From: Talpa occidentalis
Lineage: Eukaryota > Chordata > Mammalia > Eulipotyphla > Talpidae
Length of the DNA: 64,000 bases
Assembly: GCF_014898055.3 (NCBI RefSeq)
Contig: NW_023605083.1
Coordinates: forward strand, 68,999,715 to 69,063,714
Direction: 5' to 3'
The translations under genes were made by a program, and so were the position numbers. Shown here in pieces: positions 35,500 to 47,981 of the stretch. Under the pieces are notes generated by a model. It did no database searches and was not told the DNA's origin. It was given only the letters and a program-made list of their open reading frames with translations. Each line of letters begins with the position of its first letter. Position 1 is the stretch's first letter.

Positions 35500-35640
35500 G
35501 ATAAGAAGCCAGGCACCATTTTGTAGCTGACAAAAATAAGGCTCAGAAGTAGGAAGATGCTTGCCAAGGTCGCTTGAGTCATCCAAGATGGGGCCTTGAA
35601 CCAATGCCAGACTCCCGGTCCTTCACTCCCTTCCCGAAGC
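35500..35640 (-). repeat. MIR fragment, antisense
   Basis: 'aataaggctcagaagtagga' and 'tgcttgccaaggtcgcttga' with 'ccagactcccggtccttcac' follow antisense MIR order. Confidence 0.65.
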
Positions 35641-36000
35641 TATAGTACTTCTCAATTCCAGGCAGGCCAAATATTACGGATGAATTCCTTTCTCTATCTC
35701 TTTCAATCTCTTTTTAGAAACTTTTAATTAGTCCCCGACTCTCTGCCATTATTAGTATTTGTTATTAAGTATTAAGAGCCATCCCTGCTCCTTCTCCTCT
35801 GCGCCCCTCCCCAGGCTTCCCACTCAGAGGCTTCTGGTTTTAATTGTTATATTTTTTCACCAGTGATCAGTGGAGCTTCCCTAATGATCTCAACTCATTT
35901 GGAGGGTTTATGGCTCCAGCACAGAACTCCAATAAAAAGAAAAGAGAAGCTTTGCTGGAATCCCTTGAGGGCTTTGCTTCTGCCAAACGCAAAATCCTTT
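35640..36000. promoter_or_regulatory. Candidate conserved noncoding element with homeobox motifs
   Basis: A repeat-free block with TTAATTAG at 35724-35731, TTTTAATTG at 35838-35846, and nearby TTATTAGTATTTG-type strings, interspersed with GC-richer, non-simple sequence. This is typical texture of mammalian developmental enhancers. The frame 35844-36149 (101 codons) is open but has no recognised domain. Confidence 0.35.
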
Positions 36001-36404
36001 CCAGCTCACTAACCCACCCCTACCCCAAGGCACTGTCTTGCATAGAAAGACTCCCATCTCCTACTGCTCCCCTTTTCCATCCTCCCACCACTAACCCCTC
36101 TTCCACCTCCTCACTTTTCCAGGATATTGTCGGAGATACCTGCCAATAGCCAGCAGGCCCGTGATTACGACTGTTGAAAGATACAATAAATAAGTGCTTT
36201 AAGGAAGGAAGAGAGGAGGGTCAGAGGAAGATTTATGGGCCATCTCTTTTGCCAGGGAAAGTGAAAAATCCTTAGATGAGTTGAATATTCACCACCATGT
36301 GGAAAGAGTTTCACGTGTTAGAAGAGATGCAGAGAGCACTATTAAAACATTCCTCATGGCCAGACACATAGTAGGGCTCCTAACAGCTAATATTACAGTT
36401 AATA

Positions 36405-36600
36405 TTACTAAGCACTCACTATGGGCCTCACTGAGCACAAAGCACTTAACAAATATTCAGTCTTTGAAACTTCACCACAACCCTGCACTGCCTCTGTTCT
36501 CATTAACCTCATTTTGCTAGAAGGAAAGTAAGTGAGCCAGGATTCTAATCAAGGTATTAGGCTCCTTAGTCTTTACATCATGTGTGCTGTTCTAGAGCTT
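36405..36600 (-). repeat. MIR SINE, antisense
   Basis: 'actaagcactcactatgggc' and 'cacttaacaaatattcagtc', then 'cattaacctcattttgctag' and 'gccaggattctaatcaaggt' keep the antisense MIR order over most of its length. Confidence 0.8.
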
Positions 36601-36688
36601 GTCTCCCCCTATACTCCATCACAGTGCATTTAAACCTTGCAAAGAGTCATCAGTTATCTAATGTAAGCATTATTAAAACTTAAGGTGG

Positions 36689-36952
36689 GGGCCTCCATGG
36701 TGGTCTATGGGTTAAGTCATAGCACTACCACCACAATGGCCCACAGCAACAGCCTAAGTTCGCTCCCTGGCCAGGGAGCTGACCCACATGGCGCAGCAGA
36801 CCTCTCCTGTCTCGCACGCTGCTCCTGTCAGCAGTGTATTTCAGTGGATCTGCCTATTCTGCTCCCCACTCTGTCTCTGGAGAATCCTCTCAGCCCCCAC
36901 ACCTCTGGCCTGTACCCTAGTTCTTGTATGCCTAAATAAATCTTAAAAAAAA
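36689..36952 (+). mobile_element. tRNA-derived T+ SINE, older type
   Basis: Begins 'gggcctccatggtggtctat' and ends 'gcctaaataaatcttaaaaa'. The target duplication is short (AAGGTGG at 36682-36688 and 36953-36959). The frames 36685-36939 (+) and 36828-37076 (-) are SINE-internal. Confidence 0.92.
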
Positions 36953-37144
36953 AAGGTGGAAAAAATAATCCTCCTTCATCTGTGATGTGGGGAGAACCAA
37001 GGACAAGAGGGGAGTAATACCCTTCCCCATAGCAATACCCTACAAGGATAGATGCAGTGCCAGACTTCAAGTCCATGAGCAGTGAAGAGACAGATACAAG
37101 TGACTAAGAGTTGGTGGCAGGAGTCCTCCCCTGACCAAGCTCAG

Positions 37145-37265
37145 TGCTGTCATTTCATGTGGCTCAGGCTGTTTAGTTTCTCAGAGCCCTGGTTTTTCTC
37201 ATCTGCAAAATAAGGATAAGAATGTCTGTCTCACATGATGTGAGATATTTTATTATTATTAGACA
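37145..37265 (+). repeat. MIR fragment, sense
   Basis: 'tttctcagagccctggtttt' then 'tcatctgcaaaataaggata' is the sense MIR core and 3' half. Confidence 0.65.
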
Positions 37266-37742
37266 TTTTATCTGCTAGAATATAGACATATTATACATTT
37301 GATTTTCCTTCCCAGGCTAGTGCGAGAGATTTTGTGACCAGGTGAGCCCCTCTGACAGTCTAGACAGGGAGGTATATAGCCAAGGTGCGTATGTTGGTTA
37401 TATACTTGGATCTTCTTATCTCACTGCTCCATGCTACTGGTCCACCAAGGAGAGAAGTGAGTAAAATCATGGATATGTATGAATTGGATGACTTTTCTTT
37501 ACTAACTCATGCTATCTTAGCACTGGATGGCTCCTGGATAAAAAAACTCAGTGTGGTGCCTATCAAGAAAATGACCACATCACTTAAATGTTTCAGATTC
37601 CTAGAAGCTTGAAGTTTGGAAGGAATAAGATTTAAAATTTTTCACCTTAAAGAGAAGGAATAAGCATATGCAAAGCTGAGAAGAGTCACCCACAGATATA
37701 TGGTTTGAAATGCCAGAACTGGAGCAAAAACTCAAATCTCCT
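37266..37742. other. Unique noncoding sequence
   Basis: Nothing recognised. Confidence 0.5.
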
Positions 37743-37752
37743 TAAAACCACA

Positions 37753-38060
37753 TTTTTTTTTAAGATTTATTTATTTATTTGTTTGTTTGTTTGTTTATTT
37801 ATTTATTTATTTGTACAAGCACTGGGTACAGTCAGAAGTGCAGGAAGGTGAGAGAATTCACCAGAGCCAGAGTGGGGAGCAGAGCAGGCAGAAGTACTAA
37901 AGTACACTGCTGAGGGGGGCAGCGGGCGGCAGGAGAGGTCAGCGTGCCATGTGGGACCCTCCTCTGGTGGCTGGGAGCAGCCTGGGATTGAACCGGCACT
38001 GCAGAGGCTGTGGGCAGCTTCACAACCCAGCACTCAACTGCTGCACCACCAAGGAGGCCC
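37753..38060 (-). mobile_element. tRNA-derived T+ SINE, young type
   Basis: The antisense copy has an extended TTTA/TTTG-rich tail at 37763-37812 and ends 'ccaaggaggccc'. The target site TAAAACCACA is at 37743-37752 and 38061-38070. Frames 37803-38033 and 37832-38023 are SINE-internal. Confidence 0.95.
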
Positions 38061-38070
38061 TAAAACCACA

Positions 38071-39178
38071 ATTTTTAATCTAATGCTGTTGTAGAGATAT
38101 TATGTGGACAGTTGAGCTTGATGTGGATTATAAGTCAAGGAGACCCAAACAAGAAACTTTCCAAGTAGATCTCCCCATTGAAATTGCTCCCCCAGGAGCA
38201 AAGGCATCTGAGACTCTCCAGTGAGTAATACCAGCTGACAAAGTTGGAGCCCATCAGTTCCATGTCTGATTAATGAAGAACATTTAATAAACATGAGGAA
38301 GAAAGCGAAAGATTTGAATGCTTAATTATCTGCCCAATGATTGAAAGTCTAATTTCATTTGCTTGTGCTTGTTTGTGAAGGCTCCTGTATTTCCCATTGA
38401 AGGAAAGAACTTCAGAGGGCAGGGATAGAGTGTAGATGAATCCATTAAAGTGTTTGTTAATCTACACATCCTAGTAGCTTAACAATCAGTTGTCAGTTTC
38501 TGTAAGTGGACCCAGAAAACAAGGAAAACTTAATATCATGAATTTGTCACGTCACTCCAAAATTAATCATATATTTATTGACCGTTGATTAGAATGCCAA
38601 GAGATAGTTTAGTGTATCTTGTTAAATTTGAATTTGTTTTATTTTAGAATTGTATACAATGATCTGATAGTTCACATGGCAGTGTAAACATCTGAAGATA
38701 TACTACCGATATGACAGACTAGATGAACCCTCAGCACACAAAATTCAGTATGTTGAATTAAAATGAATTAAGTATCAATTTGGTAATATAATTTAAAACA
38801 TCAGAGAAGAAAACATCAGACATCAGGAACTCTGAAAATGTGAACACAAAGGGGTAAATGAGAGCAATTTTGACAGTTTTCTTAGTGTACCTCTCAGCTC
38901 CTAGAGCTATAAACCAAGAATTTTAAGGTAACATTTGGGGCAAAGGAAAGGAGAAAACCCAGGACTTAGCATCACTGTGAAATCAGATAGATTAGCTCCA
39001 TCAATCCAAAGCCTCAAGGGTACACTATGATTGGGTGAATGAATCCCTGAATGAATAAGGAAAACACTCATCTCATTCTCTGTAAGGTTCACAACCCAAT
39101 ACTACATGGATGTTCGAGCTCAATTTAGTCAAAGTTCACAAGTCAGCAGAGTTGTGACCAAAATTAAAGTTCATTAAT
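38071..39178. other. Unique noncoding sequence
   Basis: Nothing recognised. Confidence 0.5.
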
Positions 39179-39192
39179 GCTTCAGGGATTTT

Positions 39193-39463
39193 TTTTAAAT
39201 TTTTGTAAAGATTTATTTATTTATGCATACAAGAGCTGGGGTACAAGCAGAGGAGTGGTGGTGAGAGGATTCACTGGAGACAGAATGGGGAACAGAACAG
39301 GCAGATCGACTGAAATACACTGCTGAGGGGAGGAGTGGAGGGGCCAGGAGAGATCTGCTATGCCATGTGGGTAACTTCCTGGCCGGGGATCGAACTCTTG
39401 CTGCAGTGGCTGCGGATAGCTTCATAGGTCATGTCGTAACCCCTTGCACCACCAGGGAGGCCC
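39193..39463 (-). mobile_element. tRNA-derived T+ SINE, older type
   Basis: Antisense copy. The target site GCTTCAGGGATTTT (39179-39192) recurs as GCTTCAGGATTTT (39464-39476), differing by one G. Confidence 0.93.
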
Positions 39464-39539
39464 GCTTCAGGATTTTGTTATAAAGATGTTACTATATTGA
39501 TTAACTTTATATTTTATTGACTTAAATATATATGTTGTC

Positions 39540-42060
39540 AACACTCAGGTAATTGTTAAAAGAACAGTACAATGCAGAACTACCAAAATGGAGAAGAAAA
39601 ATTAGACTTAAAGAAGAAAAATCAACTTGTTCCAAAAGAGAGGAAAAGAAATATAAGTAAAATACAGAAAGCTAGAATATATAGGAAGCAAACAGTTAAA
39701 GTACAAATTCAGTCATATCGGTAATCACAATAAATGCAAATATATTACCCTCTGCAATTAAAAGATTTAAAATGTATAAAAATAAAATCTAACTAGAGAC
39801 TAAAACCATAGAAAACCAAAAACACAGTTATATTCACAAGCTGCAAAACCACGATGGAAAATTACAACAGGAAATGCTCCTTAATAGCTAGGCTGGCTGT
39901 TAGAATTTCAGATAACCTGGATACTAAAGTTAAGGGGAAACGTGCAAGAGATAAAGAGAGACATTCTATAGAGAACACATATCCTATTTAGAGAATATTA
40001 TTTTAACCTTGTCATCACTAATCTTCATGATTCAAACAACATAAATAATAAACTTGATTAGTAGAATACTGTCCTGACTTCCTGGGCATTTTAAATAATT
40101 GATGATTTTCTATGTCAAGAACATTTCTCAGTAAGTTTCACAAAACAAATATTACATCACTCATCACTAAATTCTATGACCAAAATGAAATTTAGAGGTC
40201 AATAAAAAATTAACAAAATTATAAATAAATGAATGTGAGTGTTCACGCACAAATGTACCATCAGCAAAATTTATATTTATATATACATCTGAAAATTAAA
40301 TAGAAGAACATTCCAAATTACCCACGGGTCAAGGAAGAAATTATAATAGACATTTGAAAATATTTACATCTGAATAATTTTGGTAATCCTGCCTATCAAA
40401 ACTGTGTTGCAGTTGAAATGATATTTTCAAAGTTTAGAGTCCTAAAATCTTTATTCACAAAAGCAAGAGAGGTAAAAATTACTTAAATGCGAGTAAAGGA
40501 ACAGCAGGAAATCTGAAGAAATAAGGATTTAATGATAAAGACAAAGATGTGTGTGAGGGACAGAACAAAATAACAATGTTAAGAAAAAGGACATAGTTAC
40601 AGTTATAGCAATGCCTAATGTAAGTGGAAATGTGATGAAAACAAACATGGCAATTTATGGAAATTTACATGAATCAAATTCTCACAAATTTACCATCATA
40701 AACCTGATTAGTAAGAGAAAGTAGATAGAAAATTGGAATGATCGTTTTAAATAATAGTGTTATTCAAGCAGTGTTTAATCTATTCCTACCAAAAAACAAT
40801 AGGTCCAATAAATTTTACATGTAAATTTTATAAAATAGCTAAGAGACCGATCATTTACAGTTTTTGCAAAATATCTTTCAGAAAATAAAATAATTAGGGA
40901 GGGTAGGTCCTAGCTGTTCTTTTGAGGAAGGATAACCATACAAACAAAATTACACAGAAAGAGTATAAGGTAGTAACATACAGACCACACCACTCAGATA
41001 CATGAGAAGCAGTTCATTAAATATTAACAAACTTCATTGAAATAGTTCATCATGAGTAGTATGAAATTGTTCTTGGAATGACTGATATTAAAGAAATCTA
41101 TACATTTGTTCAATTTTATTAACTGACCAAGTAGGAAGAAAAAAAAAATCTCAATGGAGGCAATAAAAACTTGCAATAAAACTTGGCAATTATTCATAAT
41201 GAAAACTCCTAGTGAACTATGAATAAAATGGAATTTCTTTAACTGGATAAAGAAGAGTTAAGAAAAATCTACAAGAGAAACAGAATGGAGAGAGACCTAC
41301 ACACAAATCAAACCCATTATATAATCACTATGGCAAAACAGATTCATGGGGAAATTATGGTTGGTTTAATAAGTGGTGCTTTGGTGAATATCAGTTCTCT
41401 ACCTGGGAAAAAAGTACAAAGTGAAGTCCATCCTATATCATAAATTAACATCATTTCCAGATAATTTAAAGACTTAAGTAGAATAACTAAATCAATAAAA
41501 CTGTCCCCCAAAATAGCTAATATTTTTGTGTCTGCAGAGTAAGGAAATGTTTCTTAAACAAAATTGAAAAGAGCAAAGCATGATGAAACCAAAAATCTGA
41601 TTTCTTTAATATTAAAGGGATCTATTCTATAAGAACCCACAAAGAAAGAAAATAGTCTGAGAGACAATAAGCACAACCACATAAATGACAAAGTTTACCT
41701 TGTAGAGTGGATAAACACCTCTCACAAATCAATAACAAAAAGACAAACCACAAATTATAAAAGGGAGAAAAGATGGCAGAAGACATGAACCTACTTTTCA
41801 TGACAAAGAAAATGTAGACGTTTGAAAAGGTACATTTATCAGGAATAGGTACATGTAAAAATGCATACCTTTTTTATATTCACAAGGGTTAACACAATCT
41901 AAAAAGTCTATTAATAACAAATATTGGCAAGGATGCAAAAAGAAAAGGATTTTTATTTACCCCTTGGGGCTATGTAAATTGTGCCTTCCGTTTTGGAATA
42001 GTTTGACCTTACCCAGTAAAATCAGACATAAGTGCACCCTAATATCTAGCAAGTCTACTA
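39540..42060 (+). mobile_element. Old L1/HAL1 ORF2-region remnant, sense
   Basis: The stretch is A-rich and follows mammalian L1 ORF2 in order. 'aatcacaataaatgcaaata' and 'agagataaagagagacattc' belong to the endonuclease-to-RT region, 'caagtgggat'-like material to the middle, and 'taacaaatattggcaaggat' (about 41914) with 'cttggggctatgtaaattgt' to the C-terminal part. Stops are frequent and no long frame survives, so the element is ancient and inactive. Boundaries are approximate and internal deletions are likely. Confidence 0.65.
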
Positions 42061-42297
42061 AAATTGTGGGGAAGGAGGGAATGCCAGAGGTTCATTACAA
42101 GAAATTTAGTAGAGTGGCTACTTGTGCTGGGGATACACAGAAATATCAGCTAGGGAAGACAACATAGGAGACTTAATTTGTGGCAATGTTCCATGTCATA
42201 AGCTGTTGTGTGTATAAGTACTTATATACTGTTTTTTATATATTTATTATATACTTTATATGTTTTAATTGTTTTTATTTTATGTTTTATTTTATGT

Positions 42298-42317
42298 TCT
42301 CCTCTCCTCTCCTCTCC
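42298..42317. repeat. (TCCTC)4 short tandem repeat
   Basis: A pentanucleotide run on the edge of an AT-rich stretch. Confidence 0.85.
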
Positions 42318-42609
42318 TTACATAAATATAGTTCACAATATAAATCAAGTATTTAAAAGAACACATTCATATGTTTTGGAAGAGCTAAAACATATGAATA
42401 AAGACTAGATCAGAGTGATGTGCCTTCCCACATAGGAGAAAAATCCATAAAGCCTTAATAAGTTAATACCGTGTTGACATCATCATGAATAAGTAGTTCA
42501 GTAGACCAGAATATATGTGCTTCATGGGAGTTTAATATAGAATAAATGTGATAGTTTAATTTATTGATAATATGATGGGAGTCAAAGAAATAAAATTTAA
42601 TATATAACC

Positions 42610-43240
42610 ATGAGATACTAGTTCATTCTCATTAGATGCCTAGGCAGCAAATGCTGTAAATTGTTGCAGTCTTTTGTGAAAACAATATAGCAGCAGCTAT
42701 TAAAGTTAAAAATACACTTAACCTTTGACCTAGCATTCCTTACCTGGGGTGTATCTCATAGAAATTTAAGCTGGGGGTCTAGAGATCTAAGGATACAGGC
42801 ATTTATTGCAGCATTATTCATAGAGGCAGAGAGCAGTAACAAAGTGAACATAAATAGGGGAAATGGGGAAATAAATTATAGTACATTTACACCAAGGGCC
42901 TATTTTATAGCTATTAAAAATAATGGATTAGAATTATGCTGCCTGACAAAGAGAATCCCATAAGGTATTATTGATTAGAAAACTAAGAAGAAGGAAATAT
43001 GTGGAATAAGAAAAATAATATGTACAGTAAGGTTCTCTCGTTTTAGAAAGTCAAATTGGCAAACACCCCCACCTAGTTTTGCACACGAGCACACACCCAG
43101 ATGTATACTGGTATGTGTATATTGGTGCAGAGTCCTTCAGCATGAGCAGTGGGGTAGGGGTCAAGGAAAATCAGACAAAGGAGAAAAGACTGGCCAAAAA
43201 TATGTGACATCACTTTACTTCTGTAAAATAATATGTAGGT
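42610..43240 (+). mobile_element. Old L1/HAL1 3'-end remnant, sense
   Basis: 'aacctttgacctagcattcc', 'gcatttattgcagcattatt', 'aataaattatagtacattta' and 'tttatagctattaaaaataa' are the classic sense order of the last part of an ancient L1/HAL1. It may continue the remnant ending at about 42060 after a gap. Confidence 0.7.
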
Positions 43241-44435
43241 GTACATATATATAAAATAATTATTCAACACCACAAATAGTGTTCTTAAAATTAAAGCTTT
43301 TGGAAGTTCATTTTTGTCAAGTGGGAAACATTGGACATTTTGAGGAATGCTATTATAAATTCAGGTGTGAAGTACAACATTGAAAATAAAACTAGTTGTT
43401 CTCATAGTGTTGATAGAGCAAATCAGGATTAAAAGCTGTCTTTTTACTATTCCTGTGCAAAAGAAATGTCCTTGGAATTGCTGGTGGTGGCCTTTATAAT
43501 CCACAGTTATGTCCAATCAGTAGTTTCAAAATTCACTAGAATATCAGAGCCCACTTTTTTTTTGCTGTCCATCATAAATCGTATTTTAAAAATACTTGAG
43601 CTTTGCAGGAACTATTTTTGAAATCAGTTTGTTTTAAAATGAAAAGGCTGTTTTGTTCTCTCCTATGAGTCCTCTAAATTTTGACTGTATGTTATACAAA
43701 ATCTTTAACAATATAAGAGATATGAGAGGCAAAAAGTCTTCAGATTTTTAACTTTTAAAAAATTGAATATATATTCGGTACTGGAATGCAGCGACACAGA
43801 AGGTTTCAATTTTGTGGCAACTTGATTTAGTAAAATCATAACGATTCATACAGAGAGCAAAATCTTTGACAAGTCTTGTCTTGTAAAAATACTTATCATG
43901 GTAAGATACTCTGAGTGGAAGGAAAGAGACAATAGTTTTGAAATACTTGGACTGAAATATCTGTTCATTTTAATACACAAAATAGGAATTATCCCATTAG
44001 CAGAATTTGCTGTAAGATTAGAGTTATCTCACATTTACAAATAGAATATTTTCTCAACCAAAATTATTATATACAGACATTAGATTTATTGATGGTGTCA
44101 ACAAATTTAAATATGTCATCTATCACATAAAATTTGGAATAAGATTGTAAATAAGCTTACTCCCCACACCACACAACCCCAGCCAAAGAAAAAGTAAGAC
44201 CATAATGAAAAAAGAGTGCTTGCTTCAGGGAAAATATAAAACAGCAAGACAGTCTTAGAGATATAACCAAGAAACTGATTAACATATATGATTATGTGTC
44301 AAAAATAAATATTCTGTTTATCAAATTTTATTGTTCAGATAAATAATATAAATAATTTTAAAATATTTTGCTTGTATAATTAGAAATACATTTTAACCTA
44401 TTTTAGGTTGTGAAAATATTTTTTTCTTCAATTAA
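43241..44435. other. AT-rich noncoding sequence
   Basis: No gene or assignable repeat was found. It could hide badly eroded L1. Confidence 0.4.
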
Positions 44436-45237
44436 ATTATGTTTTTTGAAATGGCATTGGTTTACAACACTCCCCACCACTTCACCCTCTCCCTCAGTAG
44501 CTCATCAGTCAATAAATACACAGAATTTTATACACCATACAATTTTTTTAATTAGTAAACTACATTTAGAGTAATTTTATCTTTATAGAAATTTGAATGG
44601 AAATTACAGACTATCCTTTATCTGCACTCATGCACAGCCTCCTATCTACATTCCACCCTGTGTTAGTAAATTATAACTGGTGAACCTACATTGTCAGATT
44701 TTTTCACCCATGTTCCATAGTTTACATTGGAGTACACTATTGGTATACAGTATATGGATTTGTTCAAATAGGTAATGATATGTAGCTATCACTGTATCAT
44801 ACATGATAGTTTTATTGCCCTAAACTCCTCTGTGTTCTACCTTTTTCAACCCTTCCCTCCAATCCTCATGTACCATAGCACATTTATCCACTCAACTACT
44901 GAACTAACTTTTGGCTCTAAGTTTTGGCATTTATAAATGAAGACACTAGAAACACGTTTTTGTGTGGTCATATATTTTCAACTCATTTGAATAAATAAAA
45001 AAAATCTGGTTTATGTGGTCAGTTTCTGCTTCATTTTGTATTTTCTTCAGCAATAAATGAAAATTTCTATTGTTCAACATTTAGTGCTAGTGTTTTGGAT
45101 TTTGGCCACATTAATAGGTGCACTGTGGTATCATCTAGATGTTCTAGCTTATAGTTGTATTTCTCTGATGTGCATATCTCTCATGGTAAGGTTTTGTCTC
45201 AGTTTTTTGAACCATTTTTAACTCATTATATTAATTC

Positions 45238-45505
45238 TTTTTTTTTAAAGATTTATTTATTTTTATACAAAGCTGGGGTACTTGACAGAGGCGCGGGAGG
45301 GTGAGAGGACTCACCAGAGACAGAGCAGGGACCAGAACAGGTAAACGACAGAAATACACTGCTGTGGGGAGCAGCAGGCGAGACAGGAGAGGTCTGCCGC
45401 GCCATGTGGGACTCTAGCCAGCCGGCCGGGATCGAACCCACACTGCTGAGGTTGCAGACAGCTTCACAGACCTGCGCTCCACCCGCTGCACCACAGGGGA
45501 GGCCC
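45238..45505 (-). mobile_element. tRNA-derived T+ SINE, intermediate type
   Basis: Antisense copy within the old L1. The target duplication TATTAATTC is at 45229-45237 and 45506-45514. Its head reads 'gcaccacaggggaggccc' on the plus strand. Confidence 0.93.
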
Positions 45506-45870
45506 TATTAATTCGTTTTTAATGTTGAATTTTAAGCATTCATTGTACATTTTGAATAATATTCCCTTATCAGAAAAGTCACTCATGTCCACCACATCAA
45601 TTATTTCTTTCATGGATCTTGCCTCTGGTGTTGTATCAAAAAAGCCATCCCCATACACAGCATCATTTAACTTTACTAAGATACTTTATAGATTTATAGT
45701 TTTATGTTGAAAATATATTATTTATTTCAAATTATTTTCGTGAAGAGTAGAAGTTCTGTGTTAAGGTACTTTTTTATTCTTGCATAAGGCTGTTTATTTG
45801 ATCAAGCACTATATTTGTGGGAGAGACTATATTTGTGCCATATTGTATTGTCTTATTCCTTTGTCAAAGA

Positions 45871-45937
45871 TTAGTTGACTATATTTATTTAGGCTATATT
45901 TAGTTGACTATATTTATTTAGTTGACTATATTTATTC
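45871..45937. repeat. Triplicated 'ttagttgactatatttatt' unit
   Basis: The unit starts at 45871, 45900 and 45918. It is a private local expansion within the old L1 and is not part of the L1 consensus as I remember it. Confidence 0.85.
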
Positions 45938-46995
45938 TAGGCTCTCTACTCTGTCCCATTTATCTATTTTTTTGCCAGTACCATGCTATTTTGATTATTA
46001 TAGATTTATAACATCTCTTGATCCTTTAGTGTCACTCCTCTAAATTGTTAAATATCGTGTTGGCTATTCTGGGTCTGTATCTTCATAGCAGCAATAGAAT
46101 CAGCTTAATATCCACAAAATATTAATAACTTGCTGGATTTTGGTTGAGATTGTGTTAAATCCATAGGTCAACTTGGGGAAGTCTGATGTCTTGACAATGT
46201 TAAGTCTTTCTGTTCATGAATATGACATATCTTTCCATTATTTGGTTATCCTTTTATACTTCTCATTAGTTTATTAGTCTTCCTCATACAGATCTTATAT
46301 GTATTACTCGATTTATACCTATTATTTAATTTCTGTGTGATAATATAACATTTTTTTAATTTCAAAATTGTACTTGTTCATTGCTGAAATATAGGAATGA
46401 TATCAACGTTTGTATGTTAATCTTGTACTATCTAGCTGTGATTACTTATTAGCCCCAGAGATTTTATGTGTGTATGAGGTCTTTTGGATTTTCTATTTAG
46501 GTAATCATGACTTCCATGAATAAAAACAATTTTTTTTCTCCCTTCTTAATCCATATATCTTTAATTTCCCTTTGTTGTCTGACTGCATTATCTGGGATTT
46601 TAAATACAGTGATGTAAATTAATGAATATCCTTGGAGAGAGGATATACTTGCTTGTTTCTGTTCTTTGTGAGAAAGCTTCAGGTCCCTCACCATGAGGCA
46701 TTATGTTCGCGTAGGCTTTTTGTAGTTCCTTATCAAGTTGAGGAAGCACCCTGTTTTCCGTTATGCTAAGGGTTTTTATCAGGCATGGGTGTTAGATCTT
46801 GTTAAATGCTTTTTTGTGTGAGTTGATATGATCATGTGGTATTTCTTTTTTAGTCTGTTGATATGATGTATTACATTGTTTTTTGAATGTTGAAGTAGGC
46901 TTGTATTCCTGTATAAATCCAGCTGGTAGTGGTATATAATTCTTTTTTATACGTCATTGGAGTCAATTTTCTAATATTTTGTTAAGGATTTCATA

Positions 46996-47349
46996 TTGCA
47001 CTATGATGGAGCACCTTTATCCCCCACAAGGTCGTCAGCTTGTCTTATTTGTCTTTGAATTTCCAGGTCTGAGTGATTTCCAAGCTCACAAACTCACAGT
47101 ACAGGTATGTTGATGGAAAAAACTCTTCAAAATATATATGCTGTACATGAAATTTAACCACAAAAGTTTTCCTTGAATCTCAAGTACTGGCAGGAAAAAC
47201 ATCTTAGGGTCTGATGTTGCCTTTCTGTGCTGAACACAGTCATAAGTAATAGTCAAGTCTAGAGTTCACGTTCTTCCTTGAAGAGTACATTGCTCCCTCC
47301 GAATGATTAGGGTATGTTAGAACATGTCAAGGCGAGAAGCCCAGTACTA
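46996..47349. other. Unique noncoding sequence
   Basis: Nothing recognised between the old L1 end and the SINE target site. Confidence 0.45.
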
Positions 47350-47357
47350 TGTGTTTT

Positions 47358-47635
47358 TTTGTTTTTTTTTTTTTAAGATTTATGTATTCAAACAAGAACC
47401 AGGGGTCACGCCAGATGTGCGGGAGGGTGAGAGGATTCACCAGTGATAGAGCGGGGAACAGAATAGGCAGACTGACGAAATACACTGCTGAGGGGAGCGG
47501 CAGGCGAGACAGGAGAGTTCTTCCTCACCATGTGAGCATCTCCGCGGCCAGCGGGGATCAAACCGGCACTTGCAGAGGCTGGGGACAGCTTCACAGTGCT
47601 GCGCTCAACCGCCTGCACCACCAGGGAGGCCTACT
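47358..47635 (-). mobile_element. tRNA-derived T+ SINE, intermediate type
   Basis: Antisense copy. The target duplication TGTGTTTT is at 47350-47357 and 47636-47643. It abuts the target site of the adjacent L1 (47645), so both used one TTTTAAAA site. Frames 47349-47645 (+), 47406-47621 (-) and 47570-47782 (+) are SINE/L1-internal. Confidence 0.93.
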
Positions 47636-47657
47636 TGTGTTTTAAAAACTCATTCTG

Positions 47658-47968
47658 GAAGGGATCATGCTCAGCAAAATAAGCTAGAAAGAAAAAGAAA
47701 AATACCGGATGGTCTCACTCATAGCAGGAATCTAGAGAACTTAAATAAGAGACCAGGAAAAAGAATAACTATAAGAAAGTAAAAATCAAAATCAACAAAC
47801 AACTATGAACCAGAGACACTCTATGGGGGTTGGGGGGTGGGAAAAGGAGGGATTGGGGTCAAAATAAGGGGGTTGCAATTGTATGAGAAAAATAAAAATA
47901 AAATTAAAATTAAAAAAAATAAAATAAAATGGGCATAATATCTTCTTAAAAAAAAAAAAAAAAAAAAC
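47658..47968 (+). mobile_element. 5'-truncated L1, extreme 3' end
   Basis: It starts at the last ORF2 codons ('gaagggatcatgctcagcaa') and continues with the 3'UTR: 'ctcactcatagcaggaatct', a G-run block at 47825-47858, 'aaaataagggg' and an A tail. The perfect 13-bp target duplication AAAACTCATTCTG lies at 47645-47657 and 47969-47981. It is a young copy. Confidence 0.95.
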
Positions 47969-47981
47969 AAAACTCATTCTG

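Larger units (their letters stand above)
44440..46995 (-). mobile_element. Old L1M-type element, about 2.5 kb, antisense
   Basis: The antisense 3'UTR comes first ('tggcattggtttacaacact' at about 44453), then the antisense ORF2 body. Clear blocks are 'gccagtaccatgctattttg' (about 45975), 'aatccataggtcaacttggg' (about 46160), 'tcttgacaatgttaagtctt' and 'cagctggtagtggtatataa' (about 46920). The 5' half of the element is missing. It is an inactive mammalian L1 fossil, interrupted by a younger SINE at 45238-45505. Confidence 0.85.
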
